The notes under the pieces are model-generated. The model did no database searches and was not told the origin of the DNA. It saw only the letters and a list, made by a program, of their open reading frames with translations. A stretch of 12,695 bases of DNA from Chitinophagales bacterium (lineage in GTDB: Bacteria > Bacteroidota > Bacteroidia > Chitinophagales > UBA10324): contig JACCZV010000068.1 in NCBI GenBank assembly GCA_013695775.1, positions 1-12,695 of the forward strand, read 5' to 3'. The stretch's first letter is position 1. Each line of letters opens with the position of its first letter. Shown here one piece after another: positions 1 to 6,654 of this stretch. The translations under genes and the position numbers were made by a program.

Positions 1-995
1 ACGTAAGGCTGTGAGGCGGCTGGGGTGGAGAACTGCTTCGACAGATCTTTCCCGAAGGGTTCAAGCACAGGAAAGATCACCTTGCCATTTGCAGGATTTA
101 TGGTGATGCCTGGAATAAAATCAAAGACGCCATCCGGTTGCGGATCGAGGTTGTTATTCAAACGGTCTAAGCCAAGGACCCTGATAAGCGGAATGCCATT
201 TAAATTATCTGCAGGTATATAACGCTTCTCTCCACCACCCGGATCGAGATAATAGATATCCAGGAAAAAATCTTCAGGATTGATCTGATAAGCACCCAGG
301 GAATAGACATTCTTCATCATCAAATCCCATATGGGCAGATTGGTCCGCGTAGAGGTGCTCTTCAGCATTTTCAGAAACAGAACGTTGGGGGTATCTACAT
401 TGGGTGGAACATCAGTAGCAAACTCTCCCACCTGGTAAACCTGGCCATTCACCGTATATTGATAAGCCACCCCAAGCACCTCATCCGGATTAAGCTGCTG
501 GTTCAACATCACATACCCAATACGGGGATCAAAAACGAATTCAGCGGAAGTAAGCTTGCGGGCATAGGTCTTCTCAAAATCCTGAACAGGAACCAGATTG
601 AATTTGGTTGGATCAGTAAGCTCCTGGATGGAGAAGTCTAAATATCGTGCTTTTGAATAGGTCTTGCTTGCAAGCCTTGTGTAGAGGTCATTAGAATTCA
701 GAACAGGATTAAGGTTATTCGCATAGGGGAGCGTATTGCCGCTGCCCTGTATTGCAGGAGAATAGGGTTTAGCTTCACCCATATCCTGGAAAGCAACAAT
801 GTCGCGCACGTCAACTGTAGCACCCGTTTTATTTGTTACCCACACCTCTATTTTATTAATGGTGACGGCAGAATTGATGATAGGAATACTTGATAGCGCC
901 TGATTATAATTGTCCCTAAAATATTGTGCAAGCAGAAAATTGCGATTCTCATCATACTGATCTGCGGTGATGCGAAAGGTCTGTGTTTGAGCTCC
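1..995 (-). pseudogene. sprA: SprA continuation beyond the in-frame TGA (partial, runs off left edge)
   Basis: Reading the minus strand in the frame of the upstream piece, all ~331 codons from 995 to the left edge are open. They continue the protein directly with GAQTQTFRITADQYDENRNF, then AVTINKIEVWVTN, YLDFSIQELTDP, a segment with GEFATDVPP and PNVLFLKMLK, and DFIPGITINPANGKVIFPVL. This is the expected SprA order, with no shift or gap at the stop. I infer that a glycine codon (probably GGA) became TGA by a single G-to-T change, or that a base was misread. SprA proteins usually exceed 2,000 residues, so most of the gene lies beyond the window. The label pseudogene applies only if the stop is real; otherwise 1-1946 is one ordinary partial CDS. 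Confidence 0.85.
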
Positions 996-1946
996 TCACT
1001 GTATGGTCACATTTTCAGCCTGCGATTGCTGTTGCGACATCACGTTAGTAACCATGAGCCTACCGAACTGCAATTGCGTCTTCAACCCAAATAAGCTTTG
1101 GTTACCAGTGATCAGCGATCCTTTAAGCGGAAGAGAGACGTTGCCGGCTTCTATCTTCTTAATAATCTCATCCTCATAGCCAGTGTAATCAAGCTTCACC
1201 TGATTCTCAAAGTTGAATACTGCGCCTGTATTATAGTTTGTAGTAAGCTTCAGCTTATCACCGATTTTTCCGATCACGTTCATCTGTATGTTCATGTCGA
1301 ACTCGAAACCACCCTGATGCCGCTGCCGCTTGGTCAGTATCGGATTAAGTATGTTTTGATAGTTACCTCCAAAGGTTAGATCAATGTTTCCCTGTGGTCT
1401 TATGTCTACAGCGCTACCACCAAAGATGCGGTCGAAGATGCGGTTGTTCACATTCACTTCCGGTATCACACCTTTTTGTGAAAGTATGCCGGCTGCATTG
1501 CTACGGTCCTGCCAATACTGCTCTTCTGAATTCTTATACTGATAGTTCAAAAAATCTTCGAATGACATATAAGTCGGATCGCGATAGAATTGACTACCGA
1601 TATTTTCACTAATAATATACTGCTTAGTTTCAGGATCGTATTCAACAGTTTTATCTATGATAGATGGATCCTGCAGGTCAAAGGAATTTTCATTTGGGGT
1701 AGTAAGAAAATCTGTAAACCGGTCGTAAATGGGATAGTGCAGATCAATACCATCATCTTCTGGAGGAGGAGTATCTACTCTTGCAATAACAGGATCAGGA
1801 TCAGAAGAAAATTCTTTCAATTCTGAAGTGGGGGGCGCTGAATACTTCTCTTTATCTAACCTGCCATTGTTCCCTACCGCCGAAATGATGGTAAAAGAAA
1901 CAAAGGAGGCAACAACAATGAAAGCAATGTTTACTTTTAGATTCAA
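996..1946 (-). CDS. sprA: SprA (T9SS outer-membrane translocon), N-terminal part ended by an in-frame TGA
   Basis: SprA (Sov in Porphyromonas) is the very large beta-barrel of the type IX secretion system, through which cargo crosses the outer membrane; it is needed for gliding motility where that occurs. This 316-codon piece has an N-terminal hydrophobic segment (about residues 5-24) fitting a signal peptide. It then shows hallmark SprA stretches: DIRPQGNIDLTFGGNYQN (about residues 182-199), MNIQMNVIGKIGDKLKL with TTNYNTGA, YEDEIIKKIEAGNVSLPL, and QSLFGLKTQLQFGRL near the end. Translation stops at TGA 996-998, but the same frame continues open and SprA-like to the window edge, so this is not the natural end. 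The start is TTG at 1944-1946; no in-frame ATG lies between it and upstream sequence, or before the conserved region. It lies downstream of ruvA on the same strand, but 648 bases away, so it probably has its own promoter. Identity is very confident; whether the protein is made whole is not. Confidence 0.93.
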   Translation of the reverse strand: MNLKVNIAFIVVASFVSFTIISAVGNNGRLDKEKYSAPPTSELKEFSSDPDPVIARVDTPPPEDDGIDLHYPIYDRFTDFLTTPNENSFDLQDPSIIDKTVEYDPETKQYIISENIGSQFYRDPTYMSFEDFLNYQYKNSEEQYWQDRSNAAGILSQKGVIPEVNVNNRIFDRIFGGSAVDIRPQGNIDLTFGGNYQNILNPILTKRQRHQGGFEFDMNIQMNVIGKIGDKLKLTTNYNTGAVFNFENQVKLDYTGYEDEIIKKIEAGNVSLPLKGSLITGNQSLFGLKTQLQFGRLMVTNVMSQQQSQAENVTIQ

Positions 1947-2594
1947 GACACAATATTTTCTATGCCGGTGATAAATTATAAGACAACTGCATAACGACTT
2001 CCAACTATAAATGATTAGGCAAATTCGTATCAGATATATGCAGCATCGTTTGTACTTATCGAGGGCAAATTGTTAATTTTAGTTTAAAGTAGAAATTTTC
2101 TTTTTTACTGTATCAAGTTTCTTTCTTTGCTAAATAAACACAGTTCAAAGATTCGTTAATTCTGTTGAGCACAACATTATAGTTAAGAAGACCTTAAAAA
2201 ATTAAACCCCTTTCCCTTCCATTTAGAGTAAGAGCGGAGTTTTGTTAAAACCTTATCTATTACTTTTCTTTAAATGAACTTAGCGAAGCGATCTCATGAG
2301 TACCATAAAAAAATATTGAACACGAATAAAAGTAACCAAAAGAATCGCGATTACTCATAGCATGCAATTTTAAATGGTATTCGTGAGGCCGCAAGCGGGT
2401 TGCCAAACGGCTCTGCCAGGCAATCGCAAGCTCGCGCACAGCTTTGAGTTAGTATGTACCTCTTTAACAAGCCTCTTGCATTTAAAACTGATTCATGGTG
2501 CATGATTAAATCTTACCGAAGCAATCGAACATTTACTGATAGGTTAAAATTTAAAGGCGGAATACGAACATCCTCAAGCTGTTAAGGTACTGCG
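1947..2594. other. 648-base spacer between ruvA and sprA, no gene seen
   Basis: The spacer is AT-rich with frequent stops in all frames and no protein I can recognise. It should contain the sprA promoter (minus strand, 1947 to about 2100), but no good Bacteroidota -7 box (TAnnTTTG) with a partner -33 box could be picked out. The part from about 2310 to 2445 differs from its surroundings: it ends in a GC-rich core with a hairpin, listed separately. Confidence 0.6.
2389..2442. repeat. GC-rich hairpin block in AT-rich spacer, possible dispersed repeat
   Basis: A short GC-rich block sits in an otherwise AT-rich spacer. Bases 2395-2404 can pair with 2419-2427 (GCG-g-GTTGCC against GGCAATCGC): nine pairs including one G-U, one bulged G at 2398, and a 14-base loop. 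A small CCGCAAGCGG inverted repeat (2389-2398) overlaps the left arm. The abrupt composition change and non-coding position resemble a dispersed intergenic repeat, but no second copy is in this window, so the repeat status is inference. It could instead be a structured leader or terminator remnant between ruvA and sprA. Confidence 0.35.
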
Positions 2595-3182
2595 TCAAAT
2601 TGCCTTTAGAGTTTGTTTAATTAAATCCTCGGCCGTCAAATTATCTGTACTTGCCGACATTACTTTTTGTACAGCTTGTTCGGCCTGCAATCTTGAAAAT
2701 CCCAGCATCACAAGGGCACTTAACGCTTCCTCTTTTGCATTATTGCCGCCCGAAGGAGCGCTCAGATTTCTGCCAATTTTATCTTTTAATTCCAAAATGA
2801 TTCGCTTCGCCGTTTTTGGCCCGATACCCTTTATGCCCTGGAGCAATTTTACATTATCTGTTACAATAGCTCTTTGAATTTCTTCGGGTGACAGGGCAGA
2901 AACGATCATGCGTACTGTGGAAGCACCTACTCCCGATATTCCCAGCAGCTCAGTGAAAATCTGTCTTTCCGCTTCTTCAAAAAATCCATAGAGCGACACT
3001 GTGATGGGACTCTGCAAGCTTCCGCCCAGGTGCAGATACGTAAGAAGCTTACAGGATGATTTATGCTGGATCATGGAATAAGTATTCAGGGAAATGTTTA
3101 CCAGATATCCCAATCCGCCCGATTCAATGATTACATGCGTAGGAGCTTTCAACGTTATATTTCCCTGTATATATGCTAACAT
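2595..3182 (-). CDS. ruvA: Holliday junction branch migration protein RuvA
   Basis: RuvA binds four-way DNA junctions as a tetramer and loads the RuvB motor for branch migration during recombinational repair. The 195-residue length is normal for the family. The order is complete: N-terminal OB-fold (about 1-63, opening MLAYIQGNI and holding GGLGYLVNI); a middle domain with two helix-hairpin-helix motifs (GISGVGASTV at 81-90 and GIKGIGPKTA at 116-125); a variable linker (about 138-150); and the C-terminal RuvB-contacting domain (about 151-195, EEALSALVMLGFSRLQAEQA). It starts at ATG 3180-3182 and ends with TGA at the usual family end, which supports TGA being a stop here. It begins 27 bases after the maeB stop on the same strand, so the two are probably co-transcribed. 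Confidence 0.97.
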   Translation of the reverse strand: MLAYIQGNITLKAPTHVIIESGGLGYLVNISLNTYSMIQHKSSCKLLTYLHLGGSLQSPITVSLYGFFEEAERQIFTELLGISGVGASTVRMIVSALSPEEIQRAIVTDNVKLLQGIKGIGPKTAKRIILELKDKIGRNLSAPSGGNNAKEEALSALVMLGFSRLQAEQAVQKVMSASTDNLTAEDLIKQTLKAI

Positions 3183-3209
3183 AGGTATTCTTTATATTTC
3201 TCCGGAACC

Positions 3210-5480
3210 TTATTTTTTAGACTGGGCATCTATCACGGCGATAGTAACCATGTTAATGATCTCTCTTACTGAACTTCCAAGCTGCAGAATGTGCACCGAT
3301 TTCTTTAATCCAAGAAGAATAGGTCCGATGGCTTCACCAACTCCCAAGGACTGGAGCATCTTATATGCAATATTTCCGGATGAGAGGTTTGGGAATATCA
3401 AAGTATTTGCCCCGCCATCTATCAATTCACAGAAGGGATAATTATCTTTCAGCAAGTCAGTATTGAATGCAAAATTCGCCTGCATCTCACCGTCTACGAT
3501 CATCCCTGGATACTTCTGTCTAAGCATTTGAACCGCTTTAGCAACTCTTTCAGGCTCGTCACCTTTAGTAGAGCCAAAGTTTGAGTATGAAAGCATCGCA
3601 ATGCGCGGCTGAATATTAAATTGCTGAACAGCTCTTGCCGTAAGGGTGGTGATCTCTACAAGCTCCTCAACAGAGGGGCTCACATTGATGGTACAATCGG
3701 CAAAAAATAAAGGCCCGCGCTTCGTTAATACGATGTACATGCCTGCCACTCTTGACACATTAGTACCAGTGCCTATGATCTGAAGGGCAGGACGTATAGT
3801 CTGTGCGTAATTCCGGGTAAGCCCCGATATTAAGGCATCTGCTTCCCCTTCCAGCACCATCATTGCACCATAATAGTTTCGCTCCCGCATTAATTTCCTC
3901 GCTTCGTATAAGGTGAGGCCTTTTCTTTTTCGGCGATCGAAAAACCAATCGCCATATTTTGTGCGGCCTTCCTCCAGGTCAAGGCTGTTAGGATCAATGA
4001 TTGGCACCTGACCAAGGTCAAGCTGGTTCTGTTCAATGATCTCTCGGATCTTCTTCTCCGGTCCCAGCAATATGGGCTTTGCAATGCCCTCATCTTTTAC
4101 TATTTGGGCTGCTTTTAATATTTTATAATTGTCGGCCTCAGAAAACACGACGCGCTTAGGGTCACGCCTTGCCTTGTTTACCATTATCCGCATTATGGCA
4201 TCATCAGTTCCAAGCCGTTGAGACAATTCAATTACGTAGGCATCCCAGTCTACTATTATTCTACGAGCCACGCCTGAGTCAATGGCAGCCTTAGCCACCG
4301 CCGGTGCTACAGTGGTAAGCAATCGCGGATCTATCAACTTGGGAATGATATATTCTTTGCCGAACGTGATGTTTTTTTCTCCATATGCCAGATTTACAAT
4401 GTCCGGAACAGGTTTTTTTGTTAGGTCAGCCAGCGCATGTACGGCAGCAAGCTTCATTGCCTCATTGATCTCCTGAGCCCGGACATCCAATGCACCGCGA
4501 AAAATGAATGGGAAGCCAAGTGCATTGTTTACCTGGTTCGGATAATCGCTGCGGCCGGTCGCTATAACGGCATCGGGCCGGGCATCAAGGGCTTCATTAT
4601 ATGGAATCTCCGGGTCTGGATTTGCCAGAGCAAAGATGATCGGATTTTTTGCCATCGTCTTCACCATCGCCTGGGTAACAATATTTCCTTTAGACAATCC
4701 AAGAAAAACATCTGCATTCTTAAGTGCCTGCTCAAGCGTGTGAACATCCTGATCAGTAGCAAAAGGTTTTTTGTAGTCATTTAATCCGTCGCGGTCTTTC
4801 CGGATCACGCCGGAGCGGTCAATCATGATAATGTGTTCCTGCTTCACACCCAGATTCACATACAGTTGAGCACATGACAGTGCAGAGGCACCTGCACCAG
4901 AGACTACTACACGCACCATTTCAATTTTTTTATGCACTACCTCAAGTGCATTCAGCAATGCCGACCCGGAGATGATCGCTGTACCATGCTGATCGTCGTG
5001 CATCACTGGGATGTTCAGCTCCTTCCGGAGACGATATTCAATCTCAAAGCAATCGGGTGACTTAATATCTTCCAGATTGATGCCGCCGAAGGTTGGCTCA
5101 AGCGCTTTTACCACATCAATGAATTCGTCAATGTCTTTGGTGTTGAGCTCGATATCAAAGACATCAATGTCGGCGAAGATTTTAAAGAGAATCCCTTTGC
5201 CTTCCATAACAGGCTTTGCCGCTTCGGGCCCGATATCCCCAAGCCCAAGTACCGCAGTACCATTGGTTATCACAGCAACGAGGTTTCCCTTTGCTGTGTA
5301 GCTATAGACCTTCTCCTTATCCGCAGCGATCTCTAAACAAGGTTCGGCTACGCCCGGTGAATAGGCAAGCGCAAGGTCGCGCTGTGTTTTTGTCTCCTTT
5401 GTAGGGACCACCTCTATCTTACCCGGACGACCCTTGCTATGATAATTCAACGCGTCCTGCCTGCTGATCTTTACCGCCAT
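3210..5480 (-). CDS. maeB: NADP-dependent malic enzyme, MaeB type with C-terminal phosphotransacetylase-like domain
   Basis: It decarboxylates malate oxidatively to pyruvate and CO2, giving NADPH; cytosolic. The 756 residues match the long MaeB form. The N-terminal malic domain (about 18-160) has Tyr40 in LALAYSPGVAEPC, Lys95 in VMEGKGILFK, and the likely metal ligands Glu137/Asp138 (NLEDI) and Asp162 in MHDDQHGTAI (160-169). The NAD(P) domain (about 163-400) has the dinucleotide loop VVSGAGAS (192-199) and the FALANPDPEIP motif (283-293). From about 430 to 750 there is a phosphate acetyltransferase-like domain (PKRVVFSEAD, GTGTNVSRVAGMY, DGGANTLIFPNL). In studied MaeB enzymes this domain is regulatory (acetyl-CoA sensing) rather than an active transacetylase. 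It starts at ATG 5478-5480 and ends with TAA, 27 bases before ruvA. A weak -7-like TAACTTCG lies at 5504-5511 (minus). The gene is fully open. Confidence 0.96.
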   Translation of the reverse strand: MAVKISRQDALNYHSKGRPGKIEVVPTKETKTQRDLALAYSPGVAEPCLEIAADKEKVYSYTAKGNLVAVITNGTAVLGLGDIGPEAAKPVMEGKGILFKIFADIDVFDIELNTKDIDEFIDVVKALEPTFGGINLEDIKSPDCFEIEYRLRKELNIPVMHDDQHGTAIISGSALLNALEVVHKKIEMVRVVVSGAGASALSCAQLYVNLGVKQEHIIMIDRSGVIRKDRDGLNDYKKPFATDQDVHTLEQALKNADVFLGLSKGNIVTQAMVKTMAKNPIIFALANPDPEIPYNEALDARPDAVIATGRSDYPNQVNNALGFPFIFRGALDVRAQEINEAMKLAAVHALADLTKKPVPDIVNLAYGEKNITFGKEYIIPKLIDPRLLTTVAPAVAKAAIDSGVARRIIVDWDAYVIELSQRLGTDDAIMRIMVNKARRDPKRVVFSEADNYKILKAAQIVKDEGIAKPILLGPEKKIREIIEQNQLDLGQVPIIDPNSLDLEEGRTKYGDWFFDRRKRKGLTLYEARKLMRERNYYGAMMVLEGEADALISGLTRNYAQTIRPALQIIGTGTNVSRVAGMYIVLTKRGPLFFADCTINVSPSVEELVEITTLTARAVQQFNIQPRIAMLSYSNFGSTKGDEPERVAKAVQMLRQKYPGMIVDGEMQANFAFNTDLLKDNYPFCELIDGGANTLIFPNLSSGNIAYKMLQSLGVGEAIGPILLGLKKSVHILQLGSSVREIINMVTIAVIDAQSKK

Positions 5481-5854
5481 TTTCGTATTTTAAAGGTCTC
5501 TGACGAAGTTATTGAGCTATATTTTACCGTCCATTCGCAGGTAATCATACGATGGATTTCTGCTTAAAACGAAATAGCTGTGTTTATTGACACCTTTTCT
5601 GAATCTATTATCAGGGGAGAATAGTGACTTCCTCTGTGCACCTTTTAATTTATATTCGGGTAAAAGTTCAGGTCTATAAAATGAGTGGTTTTTGAAATGC
5701 CGAAGGTAAATCATTCAATCGTAAACCACTGCGGCTTGCAATCTGATCTTTAAGCACTCACTCACCGTGGGGAGATCTTAGAAATTCACCCCTGGGAGAT
5801 AGCTGATAGGTGGTTAGCGCCACTCTATTTTACAAAACCACATTTATTGGGAGA
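5481..5854. other. Spacer upstream of maeB, no supported gene
   Basis: This stretch holds the presumed maeB promoter region. On the minus strand, TAACTTCG at 5504-5511 is one base off the Bacteroidota -7 consensus TAnnTTTG and sits 23 bases before the maeB ATG, but no convincing -33 TTTG accompanies it. A 65-codon open frame (5517-5714, minus) has no recognisable motif, membrane segment or signal peptide and is treated as chance. Nothing else is seen. Confidence 0.45.
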
Positions 5855-6095
5855 TCATTGCTTATTTCCCCAGGTAAAGTAATAGTAGATTACATAAAAC
5901 CAACTTAAGATTCCATGAATAATTGCCCAAAGTATGGCTTATTCCTTGACCATGAAATCACAACCGCTATTGCGCTTCCCAGACCTATTCCATTACCGAC
6001 AATAGTATTATTAACATGGTATCTGATTCAGCAAATACTGATGTTGTAATTGTGATGAGCAAAATAGTACAAAGTGAATAGGTCAATCGTTTCAT
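5855..6095 (-). pseudogene. Small membrane protein gene with signal peptide, broken by two frameshifts
   Basis: Three overlapping minus-strand frames join into one plausible protein of about 80 residues. The first frame, from ATG 6093-6095, gives a clear signal peptide (MKRLTYSLCTILLI, then cleavage near SVFAESD). At about 6015-6020 the sense moves to a second frame with VNNTIVGNGIGLGSAIAVV and ISWSRNK. At about 5938-5942 it moves to a third frame with AILWAIIHGILSWFYVIYYY, ending FTWGNKQ and TGA at 5855-5857. Each shift fits one missing base. Signal peptide, GxGxGSxIAVVxSWxRNK linker and a closing aromatic helix are in the order I know from short Bacteroidota membrane proteins of unknown function. 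Ignoring the shifts, only a 36-residue peptide is made. Alternatives are two sequencing indels or a chance arrangement; the continuous hydrophobic pattern argues against chance. Confidence 0.7.
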
Positions 6096-6260
6096 ACCTT
6101 ATTTTAAAGCATAATTAATGGATACAAGCAGTAAATATACATCGTCTCCTCTTTCTATGAAAAGTAACTGAATTTGTTTAGGAAACTATTTTGCAATTAA
6201 TTATACTGTTTGAAGAGTAGTCTTTGGCCCGTATCAAATTGATAAGATATAGGCCCGCTC

Positions 6261-6623
6261 ATGGTACGTATTTTGAAGGGAAGTTATCCCAATACGAAAG
6301 TAATGAACATTTCCTTCCGGCCATCTCTACTTTTTTGCATCATTATGGATATAATAGGGTATGCTACTTATACCATCCCTTTCATAGGGGAAATTGGTGA
6401 TATAATGTGGGCGCCCATTTCAGCATTTATTTTTTATAAAACATTCGGAGGGTTGAAAGGTGCATTTGGAGGAATCTTCAATCTTGCTGAAGAATTAATG
6501 CCCGGCCTTGATTTCATCCCTTCCTTTACTATCATGTGGATGTGGCAGCGATTCAAAAAGGATAAAGAACATCTTCCCGAAAGGCGCTCTTTTCTCTCCG
6601 GTGCTGTGCTGCCAAGGAAATAG
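6261..6623 (+). CDS. Small conserved-type membrane protein of unknown function
   Basis: This is a 120-codon gene ending in TAG. The core contains LLFCIIMDIIGYATYTIPFI (hydrophobic, about residues 23-42), GDIMWAPISAFIFYKTFGG (about 46-64), and an amphipathic/hydrophobic stretch with FGGIFNLAEELMPGLDFIPS followed by FTIMWMW. The end is basic (QRFKKDKEH). This order (DxIGxxxYxxPxxGE, then WAPISAFIFY, then EExxPGLDFIPSFTIMW) is one I associate with short Bacteroidota inner-membrane proteins of unknown function. The ATG at 6303 (MNISFRPSLL) is a likely alternative start, since the preceding 14 residues are polar and unlike the rest; neither start has a ribosome binding site. It converges on uvrD, with 31 bases between the two stops. 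Function unknown. Confidence 0.85.
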   Translation: MVRILKGSYPNTKVMNISFRPSLLFCIIMDIIGYATYTIPFIGEIGDIMWAPISAFIFYKTFGGLKGAFGGIFNLAEELMPGLDFIPSFTIMWMWQRFKKDKEHLPERRSFLSGAVLPRK

Positions 6624-6654
6624 TCAATGGGCTAAGGATTATATAAACTTATAA

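Noticed and set aside
996..998. TGA read as glycine (altered code as in Gracilibacteria/SR1)
   Set aside because: The gene content is Bacteroidota, and ruvA, uvrD, the reductase, the lipoprotein and the DoxX-like gene end in TGA at normal family lengths.
5517..5714. 65-codon minus-strand open frame upstream of maeB
   Set aside because: It has an ATG start but no motif, signal peptide, membrane segment or family resemblance, and lies in a promoter-containing AT-rich spacer; a chance frame is the simpler reading.
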